Shown here: piece by piece, positions 23,740-35,214 of the stretch
Position numbering within the stretch: position 1 is the first letter of the stretch
Layout: each line of letters starts with the position of its first letter
Assembly (NCBI GenBank): GCA_009617715.1
Contig: VTFK01000072.1
Span: 62,001-126,000 of the forward strand
Source: Plectrocnemia conspersa
Lineage: Eukaryota; Arthropoda; Insecta; Trichoptera; Polycentropodidae
Reading direction: 5' to 3'
Length of the DNA: 64,000 nt
The notes under the pieces: generated by a model
The model's input: only the letters and a program-made list of their open reading frames with translations
What the model was told of the DNA's origin: nothing
The model's database searches: none
Made by a program: the position numbers and the translations under genes

Positions 23740-24120
23740 TTGTTAAAATGGTGTCTTCCCTATATATTATCTCACACTGTACTTCTGGGGGTTTTCGGTT
23801 TTTACGGTACGCCTTTTCGATTGCATTTACGATGGAATTGTTTCGGGGCCATTGTTTCGCGCCAGACTCTGACCCATTGTTGGCCCTTTAGCTTGCCCAT
23901 TCCGCCCCTGGCAACGCTGTCACGTTTGACCTTTAACCCTTTCATGGTCGAATTAGCAAACGTAACGGCGGGTATTCAATTTTTCCAACGCCGGGCGACG
24001 TGTTTATATTGGAAGGAAAATACGCGATAAGCCGAGCAAATTCCCTTCAAATCCGGTTATTATCGAGCTTGTACTCTACAAGAACCAGATTCATGAAAAG
24101 CGCTTTGAAAGCGTGTTGGA
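23740..24120. promoter_or_regulatory. GC-rich island with nuclear-receptor-like site
   Basis: A sharply bounded GC/CpG-rich block. TGACCTTTAACCC at 23927-23939 is, on the minus strand, a direct repeat of AGGTCA-like half-sites spaced by 1 bp (DR1, as bound by HNF4/USP-type receptors). CCATTGTT words (Sox-type core) occur twice nearby. A 96-codon frame (23740-24030) starts at a non-ATG codon and resembles nothing known, so I do not call a gene. Confidence 0.35.
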
Positions 24121-24774
24121 TAAAATAAAATATTGTATTAATAAAATGTATTTTAATAATTAAAAATATTTATGCACAATTTCTAATTTAAAATGTTGAT
24201 ATTTATTGATATTCCTAAATCTCTAAATTTATTATGTTTTTAGAAAAAAAAATTAATTAAAATATTCATACTACGTGTTAAAATGCTGGTGGGGGGGGGG
24301 GCTACAAAATTAAACTACTTTAAATTCAAAAAATAATTCCGAAACATGTAAAACAAAAAAAAATAATCAAAATAATTATCCGCATACTGGGATTAAACTG
24401 TGCGACGTCCTACGGACTCCAGCGGAAACGGCAGAGTTGTTAACCGAGTAAAAAATAGTTTCTGTTTTGATAGATTTTGTTTCGAATATCCCTTGTGTGT
24501 AAGCAGAAAAATAATACAATATACAAACACATAAAATTGTACCCACACATAAGAAAAAAAATGATTGGACCAAATATTTCACCCAGTAAGATAACTGATA
24601 CAAAAGAGAATCCGATGTTTTATTATTTTTCCCTATTTCACTATATATATTTTATTGTTTGTTTACTATACATTTACTACGCACATAGACCGAGGATTAT
24701 TATGTAATATATATTTTTTTATATTATACTAGATAGTCAGTATTTGGATATTATTATGATACATCCCGCATTAC
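24121..24774. other. AT-rich DNA with a G run and a tRNA-like relic
   Basis: A run of 11 G at 24291-24301 is unusual in this context. Around 24376-24455 the minus strand reads like a decayed tRNA-derived SINE head (see next entry). Confidence 0.4.
24376..24455 (-). repeat. Possible decayed tRNA-derived SINE head
   Basis: On the minus strand, CTCGGTTAACAACTC resembles an A-box region and AGTTTAATCCCAG a degenerate B box, at tRNA-like spacing. No body matching families A or B is attached. Confidence 0.3.
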
Positions 24775-25010
24775 CCCATTAACATAGGGATCACGGCTTG
24801 AAATCTCGTACATGTCAAAACGCGGCACGGTTGCAGAATCCCTAATAAGTTTGATCTTGTTGAAATTCGTGAAAGTGTCTGGGGATTGGGATCATTTTCA
24901 CCTTTGTTCTTTCACACGCCGGGGATCTTAAGAGATTGCCTCAGGAATTGCAAAGGTGTTCTATTAAATAGCGCAAGCTTGTGCACGTCCCAGAGCTATC
25001 TATCCCAGTT
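24775..25010. other. GC-richer island (24.8-25.0 kb)
   Basis: Complex sequence with CACCTTTGTTC (TCF/Sox-like core) and TGCACGTCCC. No open frame. Candidate regulatory element, by composition only. Confidence 0.3.
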
Positions 25011-25664
25011 TTTTCATATATAAATAATCTAATGAAATATAAATATTTTATTATGGTAAGGGTAGAGTGAAGGTCTTGTTTGGGTCTATATGAATGTAAT
25101 AAACGTATGTATGTATATCTAACAAAATATTATGACACGTGTTACGTTTAATGTTCACATGCCGGAGGGGAAATGGTCAAATGTCGGAATTATGCCAAAA
25201 AATGTTCTGATTACTCATTTGTGATTCCAACGCGTATTTATATATATATGTATGTATAAAATATTAACTAATTAATGATATATTAAATAGTTTTTATATT
25301 TTTACCTTTATGCTCTATTGAATAACTGTATTTAATATATAAAATAAAAATCAAGTGCTCTGATATAAATTTATATAACGAATTTCATCTGTAAACATTC
25401 TAATAATAATTAATTTTAATTTATATATTTAGTATTTGATATGGTAAGTACTATCATATAATATCAAAAAAACGTTAGCAAATTAAATTAAAACATCTCT
25501 TAGCAAAAGTTGCTAAGTTTCATCTAGATTCAGGTTGGATAGTCGATATATATTAACTTAAAAATAGATCTAATTTTATCACATAATATATTTACACCAA
25601 TACTATATATGTTTTATATTAAATAAAAATATAAAATCCTAATAAAAAGCATGTACAACTTTCA
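25011..25664. other. AT-rich DNA, nothing recognised
   Basis: A short complex patch at 25130-25230 has no assignable similarity. Confidence 0.4.
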
Positions 25665-25790
25665 ACAATCGACAGCGACAGCACGTTTTTATTGCTTTTG
25701 ACGTGAATTTTTGACTTCTGAGAAGGGATAATTGTTTTTAGCGCTCTCCTATTGGTCAAAACTTGGTTTGAAAATAATTTTATCAGTCCT
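25665..25790 (-). repeat. Repeat D, third unit, inverted
   Basis: On the minus strand it reads GACCAATAGGAGAGCGC, then CAATTAT, TTCTCAGAAGTCAAAAAT and ACGTCAAAAGCAATAAAA, which matches the second unit at 18280-18410 closely. Confidence 0.65.
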
Positions 25791-26089
25791 CTTATATTAT
25801 AAATCCATAGTAATATTGGTCAGGATAGCTATCATTTTTTAAAACATAATGTAATATCGAAATGCAGACAAACTATGGAGCAATATGTGAGATGAGAGGT
25901 GAGTTGGCTTAGTTTATTTTTTGTGTTAAAATATTTTTTTCGTACTGGTTTTGTAATAAAAAACAATTCAAGTTTTCCAATATAAAAAATCATGTAATTC
26001 AAAGTTTTTAATTTATTAAAAAAATTCAAAATATACCAAAAACGAAAATATTTTTGTTTTTATTGCATTATTGGTATTTTATTTATTTT

Positions 26090-26388
26090 TATTAAATCTT
26101 CCGTTGTAACCTGACAGACGTAAGCCCAATGCGTTACAACGAGCAAATCTGTACCAACTGAGGTATTAACCACCAGACTGAAAGTCTTGGAATCGGTGAC
26201 ATCTATATTATTAAATATAAATTAGTATGTGCTATACAATTTATAATTAATAGATGTCACTGCAGCTGGGCCGGTTTTTTTAATAATAACGCATTTTTAT
26301 AAATAAAATTGGAGTACCGCTGCCGGGGCTCGAACCCGCAACTTCAGAATTACTAGTGTGATACGTTACGGACTATTTCGTCCGTATA
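26090..26388 (-). repeat. SINE family A, copy 2 (tRNA-derived)
   Basis: B box GGTTCGAGCCC on the minus strand (26326-26336). The 3' tail includes CGTTGTAACGCATTGG on the minus strand near 26140. It aligns with 15105-15442 along most of its length. Confidence 0.85.
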
Positions 26389-26477
26389 TAAAAACATAAA
26401 CTTAAAAAATATTTCATTTTAAAATGCTCCTCACAATAATAGAAAAAGTTGAAAAGCAATAACTTAAAAAAACAGTA

Positions 26478-26545
26478 GTCAGTGAAAATTTATTTTCATT
26501 GTTAATATACATTCACTGTAACATATGTAATATCAAGTCCTAAAT
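26478..26545 (+). repeat. Short dispersed repeat E, copy 2
   Basis: CATTCACTGTAACAT and a following ATCAAG match copy 1 at 4618-4712. Confidence 0.4.
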
Positions 26546-26649
26546 CTACATAAATTTATGGAGAAGAGCAGGGATTTTTTTAATACACTGAGCTGGTTGT
26601 AATTTTAATTACGCTGAGGCCACTCTGCGTCTCTATGAATTATTTTTTT

Positions 26650-26813
26650 ATTATTATTTATTATAAATCTTTAGTTGCAAAATTAGAGGCGTTAGCCCAA
26701 TGCTTTACAACTTAGCAAGTAGTGAGTCACTAGACTGAAATCTGTGGCGTCTATTTTATAAATTAAATACGATTAAAATGGCTTACAATTAGTGACTTAC
26801 AGTGTCACTATGC
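26650..26813 (-). repeat. SINE family A-like fragment lacking its head
   Basis: GGCGTTAGCCCAATGC and TTTACAAC match the tail of family A. AGACTGAAATCTGTGG and GTGTCACTATGCA match its body. The tRNA-like part is missing; a B-family copy lies directly next to it. Confidence 0.6.
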
Positions 26814-26829
26814 ATGATTTAATTTTAAT

Positions 26830-27005
26830 TATTTTTAATTATATTCCTTCAAAAAAAGATCGATAAAATCTAGTAAAAGTTTATCTGTAATGATCGATTT
26901 GAATTATGAATATATAATAATTACTTATTACGATCCACCATATACCACATTGGATTTGAAACTACGTCTTTGAGGTATTAGTCACGAACTTATGTGCTGG
27001 TATTA
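26830..27005 (-). repeat. SINE family B, degraded copy
   Basis: GATCGATAAAATCTAGTAAAA, the TAATGATCGATTTGAAT stretch and a decayed B box (TTGGATTTGAAAC, about 26950) followed by GAGGTATTAGTCACG align with the copy at 19738-20078. Confidence 0.6.
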
Positions 27006-27199
27006 AATATATTAAATAAATAAGAACTACAGTTATAGCTACGCATTATTCTAAAACAAGCATAAATGATTACCCTGGTTGTCAAGAGTAAGATAAATAC
27101 GATACTATTCATAGATTGAGTTTGATAATAATTGACATTGAATGAACTTGTGGCAAAAATAAAAATATATTAACCATTTCGAAATTAATTGTTCATAAA

Positions 27200-27780
27200 A
27201 AGGAGAACCCAAGTCTTATGTAACTTTAAACAAAGGAGTACTGTGTCGACAGGAGGGGACTTGACATGTGCTAGCATATCGCCTCAACTCCTCCGCCAAC
27301 CATTACCCAACATTGATATTCACACCGCACTCCCTCGGGAATATCTTAATCCTGGAGATGCTATCACACCAGCGCTCCCATACCTCCTAATCCACAGGTC
27401 CTCGGCTCTGTTTATCGTCAACTGTGCTTTGCATGCGAGCCGTATTGATTTTGAATGTGGCGCGGCCACGGAACTTGGGCCGTGGATGCCCATAGTGCGC
27501 ATGTGGGGGTCTAGGTGGTTGGTTGGGTCGGTTGGGTTGGTTGGAAGTGTGCCGCTTTCAATTCAGACTTTGCCTATCAACGTTGACAATTCCGCATACC
27601 GCTGACACGCCACCGCTGCCGGCTATGTCTTTGTTGCTCGTAGCCACTGCGCTATTGTTTAGCACAGACGGGACCTGTGCATGGATACTTGTAATACCAA
27701 CGATGCAAATTAATAGGGACGAGCTTGTTGCATTGGCGTGTTTGTGAAATTAGCACTGATTTAGAGTGCCCACGTGTGTA
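27200..27780. other. GC-rich island (27.2-27.8 kb)
   Basis: The longest GC-rich block except that at 54 kb, with CpG-rich words and a GGTTGGTTGGGTCGG-type simple stretch near 27520. An open frame of 138 codons (27189-27605) starts at a non-ATG codon, and a 60-codon frame lies on the other strand. Neither resembles a known protein. High GC lowers stop frequency, so these are likely chance. It might be a regulatory island, or an unannotated exon that I cannot demonstrate. Confidence 0.3.
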
Positions 27781-27933
27781 TGATTCACAGATCAAAGTAA
27801 AAAAGAAAATATTCATATTTTTCTTTACCCCCCTCCTCACAATAGTTGCTCGATAAAAATATATTTATTATCACCTTACATAAAATAAATTGAAAGAAAA
27901 AACACTTTAATTAATGTGATCCTTGTGTCTGAT

Positions 27934-29225
27934 TCAAATTAGCAAATTGCTTGATATCTGGTTGCAATGTTGATCGCCTCTATTCACAACATCATTACGA
28001 TTACGGGCTTTTGAGAGGATATGCATAACTCGACTAAATCCAGTTGTGGGAAATGCAATGCAATATAAACTTGTCCTTTCTCAGAACTGTGAAAATTAAT
28101 TTTATTTAAAATCTAACTTGAGCGATAATATCACAACCGCGCTATAAGACTTTCTTACAGTTCGATATTAATATCAATTGCATTCACCCAATATGAAATA
28201 TTTATATTTATAATATCATTAAAGCAAACTAGCAAACTCTCATGAAGCTGCCTCGAATGTTCAAAATTCATAAAGATCATCTTGTACTTCTTGTATTTTA
28301 TTGTCAATAGTGGCAAATGATGGAAATTGTATTAATTCACAACGTCTAATATTAATTTGGAAAAGATTGAGTTTTCCAAGAAAAGCAATAACGACTTTTT
28401 TACACGTTATTAAGTTACAATTTCCCTTGTAACTGTTTGCTTAACAAATTATGTTTTTTAAATATATCTGAGAAATAAAATACATCACATTTTGCACCAA
28501 TCATCTCCTCCCCAATTTGGTTTTCACTCATTAAAGACAAATACAATTCCAAAGTACAATAACGCAATTAAAATAATTACTTCTATTTGTAATAGAAGGC
28601 GCTTAAAATTTTCCTTGTTTTCCTCACATAGTTTTTTATTACAATACTAATAGAGGCATGTAAATCTTCCTTTCAGTGTTGATGATCGATTACGCAGTGT
28701 ATGGAAAAAATATTTGTCACATAATTTTTCAGAAATGCGATAAATCTTCGATATTTGCCAACCATTGAGCAGATGTTTTTCTCTATATTTTTTAACTTGT
28801 TGATATATCGTTTCACCTTTAGTGCTAATTTTAAATTTTCTGGTAGAGAGCATTTCTTCAATGAGCTTGTCGTTATCTCGAAATCTAATATATAATATTA
28901 GTAGATATTCATTATCACATATAGACGATTTATCTATAATATAAGCAAGGCAATTTTTAACTTGCAAATTAGCAATGATGTTTTTCCACATCATCTGCCT
29001 CATCGATACGCCTCGATACTTAAGAGTTTCTCAAAGGAGTTATTTGAGTAATTGCATTATCAGCATTGTATGTTCTCTAGCAATTTTTTTCAATTTACTG
29101 TGAAATTAAAATATTGTCAATTTTCGTTGATCTTTCATTAAATACTTGTGATACAGTTTTTTAAAGTTATCAACTGATTTGTCTTTCTTGTCTTTATGTA
29201 CGATTTCAAAATATTTTCGTAGCCT
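27934..29225 (-). pseudogene. hAT-type (ZBED5/GTF2IRD2-like) transposase relic
   Basis: Reading leftwards on the minus strand, pieces of one hAT transposase appear in order. LRKYFEIVHKDKKDKSVD (about 29223 down) is the end of a BED-type zinc finger. An open block from 29003 to 28647 contains LLILYIRFRDNDKLIEEML and TKGETIYQQV, typical of the region after the first catalytic residue. IHCVID follows (second conserved block), then YFSDIFKKHNLLSKQLQGN and FPSFATIDNKIQEVQDDLY. Near the end, SKARNRNDVVNRGD is the signature of the C-terminal hAT dimerisation region. Frames change at least four times and several stops occur. DEST at the first catalytic site reads DKSS. The 5' end lies about 45 bp from the mariner insertion. 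No terminal repeats or 8-bp duplication were found. Confidence 0.8.
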
Positions 29226-29271
29226 GCATATACATATATAATAAATACATAGGTTTCTACATATATATATA

Positions 29272-30555
29272 TTAGGTAATCCCGGAATTAATGTCGTTTT
29301 TTATTAAAACTCAAACTTATTTTTTTTTTCAATTATTTAATATTTTTTTAATACAAAGTAATTTCTAGTGTTATCTACGACTCTTTGCCATCTTGTTACT
29401 AGATCTAAAATTCTTTCTCATAAAAGGCTTTTGGTTTAGATTCGAAGAACTCCGAAAGACCCGATTTCAGTTTTTTTGTCGAATTGTCGAATTTTTTGTT
29501 CCCCTAATTGCGTTTCTAAAAAAAAGCGAAATAAGTGAAAGTTGCTTGGTACCAAGTCCAGAGAATAGGTGGATGCAATAAAACATTCCAGCTAAGGTCC
29601 TGGATTTTTTTTTTTTACGGGTAATATCGGCAACATGCGGCTGGGCGTTATCATGTTGAAGAATGACATTACTTTTTATTCACAAGAGCAGGTCTAATTT
29701 TTTGTAACGTCGTATTTAATTTGTCCATCTGTTCACAATAGAGGGCTGCAGTAACAGTTTGCCCTTGTTTTAAAACATCATAATAAATTACACCTTTCGA
29801 ATCCCACCACACACACAATAATGCTTTCCGAGGATGTAGTCCTGGTTTTGGTGTTGGAATTGGGGTTTGACCTCGATTTAACCATTGTTTCTATTTTTTT
29901 ATATCATGATAAAGAACCCATTTTTCGTCTCTGGTGATAAGGTCATGGAGAAACGGGGTAAAATGTTGCTTTTCTTGCAGTATTTTGCATGTGTTGAGGC
30001 GTTGAGCTTTGTTGCGTCGGTGAGCGCGCGAGGAACCGAGATACCTTATTTTTTAACTTTTCGCAGTTTCTCAAGATAACGATGGGTGTTCGACCGTGAT
30101 GTGCCGACTTTCTTCGATAATTCATCAATGGTCATAATTGGATTTGCTTCGATTTCCGCCTTTAGAGCTGGACTATCCACTAGACTGGGCCGTCCACTTC
30201 GAAGCTCGTCCTTCAAATCGAGATTGCCCGTTGGAAATTTTTTGGTACCAACTTTGGCACTTTCTTTTGTCCAGTATATCATCGTAAATGTCATAAATGC
30301 ATTCTGTTGCTTCTGTCGCAGTTTTTTTTTAATGAAACGAAAACAGCATACAGCTTCTTAAATGTGTTTCCGAAGGACACGTCTCTGCCATTGTTTGTAA
30401 ATGGGGTAGAAAAATTATTTTTTTGTTTAAAAGAAAGGCAAAGGATCACAGAGAAGAAAAAAATTACAGCGCACGTCTTCACTGCTCATCGGACCCAAAA
30501 ATACTAAGCCAAAGTTGCCTATTAAAAAAACGACATTAATTCCGGGATTACCTAA
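29272..30555 (-). mobile_element. Mariner element, full length, inactive
   Basis: Terminal inverted repeats start TTAGGTAATCCCGGAATTAA at both ends (29272 rightwards; 30555 leftwards on the minus strand) and extend about 30 bp. Each is flanked by TA (29270-29271 and 30556-30557). The length, 1284 bp, is typical of a complete mariner. The transposase gene runs on the minus strand and is broken (separate entry). The near-identity of the ends suggests that the insertion is younger than the hAT relic beside it. Confidence 0.95.
29330..30480 (-). pseudogene. Mariner transposase, frameshifted
   Basis: On the minus strand the gene can be followed from about 30400 to 29335. FVSLKKN and then CQSWYQKI mark the N-terminal HTH region in different frames. 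The longest intact block (30294-30046) includes GNLDLKDELRSGRPSLVD and a second HTH ending in YLEKLRKVKK. After a stop and a frame change, ITRDEKWVLYHDIKK holds the first catalytic Asp (29927-29929). VLKQGQTVTAALYCEQMD lies downstream, and HDNAQPH (Asp at 29650-29652) carries the second. The third site, PSNFHLF (codon 29541-29543), reads Asn where mariners of the DD34D type have Asp. The D2-D3 interval is not a multiple of three, so there is also an indel. The protein would have excised and inserted the element; this copy is dead. Confidence 0.9.
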
Positions 30556-30557
30556 TA

Positions 30558-30971
30558 TATTATATTATAATAGATTAAATTCACGAGCACCGTAATTGAG
30601 TAATTTACAATTTGTAGAAAATTATAATTCATTGCGAACACGGTCAAGATGAAAGCTTTGTGAATACGTGAAAGATGCAACCTTTGCTTTTTAATATTAT
30701 TAAAATATAATATTTTAATTACTTTATTCTAACTGTGGCTACCCAAAAGTTTGCTATACTTCCTCAAAAGCTGATTTTTGGCTTGTGTATTTCTTAAAAT
30801 GGGCCAGTTCTTGAACGCCGATTAAAACACACTGTTCTAGATCAAAAAACACTTTTTTCAATTCAATTGAAAGATTAATAAAAATGTGTTTCATCGCATA
30901 GAAGTTGTAACTGATTTGTGTGTTATATTTCAAGAAGACTACAGATAACATCAGCATATAAAAAACATATG
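30558..30971. other. Spacer between the mariner and the hAT MITE
   Basis: AT-rich. A minus-strand frame (30754-31020) runs into the neighbouring MITE and resembles no family. Confidence 0.4.
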
Positions 30972-30979
30972 CCATAAAG

Positions 30980-31275
30980 CAGGGCTTCCCAAACTTTTTC
31001 AGCGACGGAACACTTGGCAAATCCGAAAATTTTGGCGGAACACTTAGCTTATTTTGCTGTATCCAACTTCTTGGTACTAAAAACTTCGCCTTCTCTTGAC
31101 GTCATAAATCTCAATTAAGTTTAATCGTCACTCGCCTTTCATTATGAAGTAGAATAAGTTCAATTTTTTTAATTTACTATAAATTTTTGTGAAATACCTA
31201 TTTAGGCTCCGCGGAACACCAATTTTGTATCCGCGGAACACCAGTGTTCCGCGGAACATAGTTTGGGAAACCATG
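30980..31275. mobile_element. Non-autonomous hAT element (MITE), 296 bp
   Basis: The ends are CAGGGCTTCCCAAAC (30980 onwards) and GTTTGGGAAACCATG (to 31275), 15-bp inverted repeats with two mismatches. They are flanked by a perfect 8-bp duplication, CCATAAAG (30972-30979 and 31276-31283). Eight-base duplications and CAG...CTG-like ends are diagnostic of hAT elements. Inside, GGAACAC words recur near both ends. No coding capacity; it would need a transposase supplied in trans. Confidence 0.92.
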
Positions 31276-31457
31276 CCATAAAGCATTAAAGGTGTTGGGA
31301 TTTGTCTTGCGACATGCACATTAATCGGGAAGCTCGAGAGCACTGTGTGCCTTGTATAATGACATTGTGAGCAATACTCTCATTATGGTTGCTAAATACA
31401 TCCGACTCACTTTTAATAAAAAATGTCCAAAAATTTCTCAGACACATGTACTGTGAT

Positions 31458-31782
31458 TTTTTATTAATCTGTTGTAGCCTGACAGGCGTAAACCCAATGC
31501 GTTACAGCGAGGTAAATATGTACCAATTAGCTAATTCAATCAGACAAAATAATATCTAAGTAATAATTAAAATCATCAGACTTTTCAGTCTAGGAATCGG
31601 TCTCATATAAAAAATGAATTATAAATGATTACGTGAATCATAATTTATAATCAATTCATATACTGGGGCCGGTTTTTAATAATAGAGAATTTTAATAAAT
31701 AATAATTCAAGTCTATTGCTGAGATTCGAACCCGCGGCTTCTGTGTAACAAGTCTGAGACCTTACGGACTACACTAGCTAAT
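31458..31782 (-). repeat. SINE family A, copy 3 (tRNA-derived)
   Basis: B box GGTTCGAATC on the minus strand (31723-31732). The tail has GCTGTAACGCATTGG near 31500. It matches copies 1 and 2, with a more diverged body. Confidence 0.8.
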
Positions 31783-34728
31783 AATTACTTCAAGTCGCGT
31801 GTACATGGAAAAGTATTTTCTAAAGTTGTTGGTAAAAACTATTCACAATCCGAAGATTCTAGAACATCGTTTTTTTGTATGACACCTATAGCATGCAAGA
31901 ACGGAAGTATTGAACTCTCACAATAAGCACAACTAACTGTCTGAAAGTATTGATTTGTTCTCATTTGATACTCATAGTTTATGAACGCATTGTATTCTAA
32001 CCGCGATTGTATATAAAAATGTATATAATTTTTCGGTAAATATTTTTTATACCGTATTTTGTTAATATGTATTGTTTTTATCGTGCAGGGTGCATTAGCT
32101 TAAAGCTGTTATATCCTCCAAGTATATTTAAATAAATTAATAATTTATATTATATATTGAAATCACCTATAATAAAAAATACTAGATATGCTAAAAAAAA
32201 TAGAAAAATCATCTGTAGTGTGTACTGAAACTAATTATTAGTACATTAAAATAATAAAAAATGAGCACTAAAAAAAATACGTTCAAGCAATATATAATTT
32301 GTAGTGTGCATTCATTTTTTTTTATTAAGCCAATCAAAATGTAGATTTAAAAATATTATTTTATATTATAATTTGTTTATTAATTAGTTTTAAAACTTGT
32401 AGTAGATTATGTTTGCGTTTGAATAGCAATTGAACGTTTCGAAACTGTAAAATTAGATTTTCAAAAGAATGAATGCTCAATTTTCAATCATTTTTTATTG
32501 CACATATGCAGATATTGTTATTTAATGATCATTTTTTATTGTTCTAATGCACACACAATTCGTTTAATAGAACAAAATATTTATTTAAATGTACATATCT
32601 CTTAAAATAATTCCCTGTTAAATCAAAGCTTTTACATATTTTACATATTTTATCTAAGCTTTTATATAGAAGTTTAACCAAAAAAAGCAAACGGTTGAAA
32701 AATATAGCAAATGAAAATAACATATGATTTATTGTTTAATTTTTTGGTAATAATGCACATGGTCATCACTATGATGAAAATATAAAAATAATGTTTTTTC
32801 CGAATATAATTATTATTATTTAACCAATGGGTTAAAATGTGATTTATACTAAATTTAAAAATAATTACCTACGGATCACATTCAAACAGTTTAAAACTAC
32901 TGACGGATAAAACGTTAAATTGTTAAAGTATTCATAAAGCTGTTGAAAAAAATATTTATGTTTGAAGTAAAATAATAAAATAATTAATATCTACGATGAG
33001 CAACGTATAATTACTATTAACCAATTTTAAATGATCAAACAAATCTGGAAGGGAAGGCTTTCGTTTTCAACATAAATAAGCAATAAAGTTCTGATGGAAC
33101 TTTAGGTCCAGAGAAAATAATTTTTTTAGAAGCACAGTAACCAAAGCAATTTTTAAGCAAAAGGTTAGCTTAATATGAAAATATGGTCGAGAATAATTTG
33201 CGAAAACGTTAAAATCAGTGAATAACGCTATGGCATTAAATACGTTTAATATATGAAAAATAGAAAAGGCTGCATATTTTAATTAAGTAGTTTATACTTA
33301 ATTGTATAATTATTCAGTATTTTAAATATAAACGTATATAAACACATAATAATTTTGATACGATTTTGCTTTAATTTATGTATGTTTTATATTTTCAACT
33401 CTTTAGAAGCAATTCACGTTAAAAATCATAAATTGTAAATCGAGAACTTATTGTATTTATTCGGAATAAGATAAGATCCGTTAGAGCAAATAAAAAATAA
33501 ACATTTTGGATATAATACATATAAAAAAATAAAAGCTAAAAAGAAAAAGTACTATATTTACAAGATATTTCTGAACTCTAAAACTATTTCAAGGACACAA
33601 AAAAAATTAGTAAGTTTATTTTGGGGGCACTGGATATATTACACTAAGTTCTCACATACATCTTTAGAAAATAAAACATTTATACTTTTTATAGCTCTCG
33701 TTTTTTGCAACATAACACGCCCGTACGTTGCAAAAAATAGAGGATATATTTGCAAGCAAACAAACTATGTATGATACACACCATATTTTAAATGGAAAGT
33801 TGAACTTTCTGATCAAATAACAATTTTGTTGGTTTGAGATTAAAAGTGCTTTGCAGCTTTTTTAGTATGCCTTGAATATTTGTATATGGTCAGTGCTATA
33901 AATTATTTTTTTATTGATTGAGATAATTTGTGTATAATTTATACAAAAAAAAAACATAATAATAAGTTATTTTAAAGCCTCCATTTACGTTTTTCACCCT
34001 TTAGTTTATTTAAATATTTATATAAACAATCGTTATTCATTAAAAGCAAATTAAAATTGATTTTCTTTATAAAGTTAAACAACTTTAAACCAAATATATT
34101 TATATTATTAACCGTGGGTTAGATCGCATTTAATAGGCGCGTTTCGGAGCAAAAATCTTGAGATTTTATGAAAGGTAATGTTTGATTATAAACCATTCCT
34201 ACAAGTACTCAATAAATCATATTCAAGTACTCTTCAAATACTATTACTTTAAAAATACATACTTGTTTCTTAAACAGGTTTTTTGTAAACCTAATAAAAA
34301 AATACTTGGATTTGATATTACTGTTTCAAATTCATTGTAATATGCGAAGAATCAATGTTTTGTATAAAATATGAAGTGTGACTAAATTATTGTATTACAT
34401 TTTGCATAACAAAGCACTTGGCGTAAATTAAAACTTAATATATTAGATAGATATTTTTATTACAGATAAAAAGGGCATCTGAAAAACAGTTTTGATTCAA
34501 GAACAAGAAAAATCACGTAATAACAATATTTTTTATTTATTACGACAGCATTTTTGTTGCCTTTTTATAAATAATAAATATCATAAACAAATTAAATTTT
34601 AATTAAGCAAGCCCTTGTATATTTTCCCTAAAGATCCAGCTAATATATTATTTAATTAAATGTTTATGCTACATTAAGAGTATATGTAATGGAAATTTCT
34701 AAAAAAAATATTTAACTCTCAGCCTTAT
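31783..34728. other. Long AT-rich stretch
   Basis: No gene or recognisable element. A hairpin with perfect 11-bp arms (33701-33711 and 33727-33737) stands out. A patch at 33010-33240 is slightly more complex, without a family match. Confidence 0.45.
33701..33737. repeat. Hairpin with 11-bp perfect arms
   Basis: TTTTTTGCAAC and GTTGCAAAAAA, separated by 15 nt. No evidence for a function. Confidence 0.5.
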
Positions 34729-35000
34729 AAACGTATAGTGTAAATTTTAAATAAATAGCTATTTAATCGGATTCAAATCAACTAGAAAGTGTCTAAAGGA
34801 ATGTCTATGTAACTAAAGGAATGTTTGTATTGATTGTAGACGGAATGGAATTATCCGACTAACTGCATTCTGAAGCTTTCAACGATGCAAATTATTATCA
34901 GACTTGCTGCTAACGACGTTTAAAGTAGATTATCTTCCACGGTGAAACTAGCAAACTAACGCGAACTTTTATGTAAGCAAACTGTGAATAAGTAGTAATA
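34729..35000. repeat. Dispersed repeat C, copy 2
   Basis: Aligns with 12440-12700 in the same orientation (see that entry). GTATTGATTGTAGACGGAAT and AAGCTTTCAACGATGC match the corresponding words with few changes. Confidence 0.65.
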
Positions 35001-35214
35001 ACTTATATGATTTAATATCCATAAAGCTTATTTTATATCATATTAACATTAGCATAACATTATTATCAACTGACACTTTTCAACAGTAAAACAATTATAT
35101 AAACTAAACTATTTTATATTACATTTTTAGTGCCATAATTTGCTTTTTTCTTATCACACGTATACTGCATATTTTCAACTCCGTCAATAATTAAATGTAT
35201 GTATTTCACGCCCT

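Noticed and set aside
23740..24030. 96-codon open frame
   Set aside because: Starts at TTG within a GC-rich island, no family similarity, no splice support.
27189..27605. 138-codon open frame in a GC-rich island
   Set aside because: Non-ATG start, no recognisable domain, and a GC-rich context that reduces stop codons by chance. An overlapping frame is open on the other strand.
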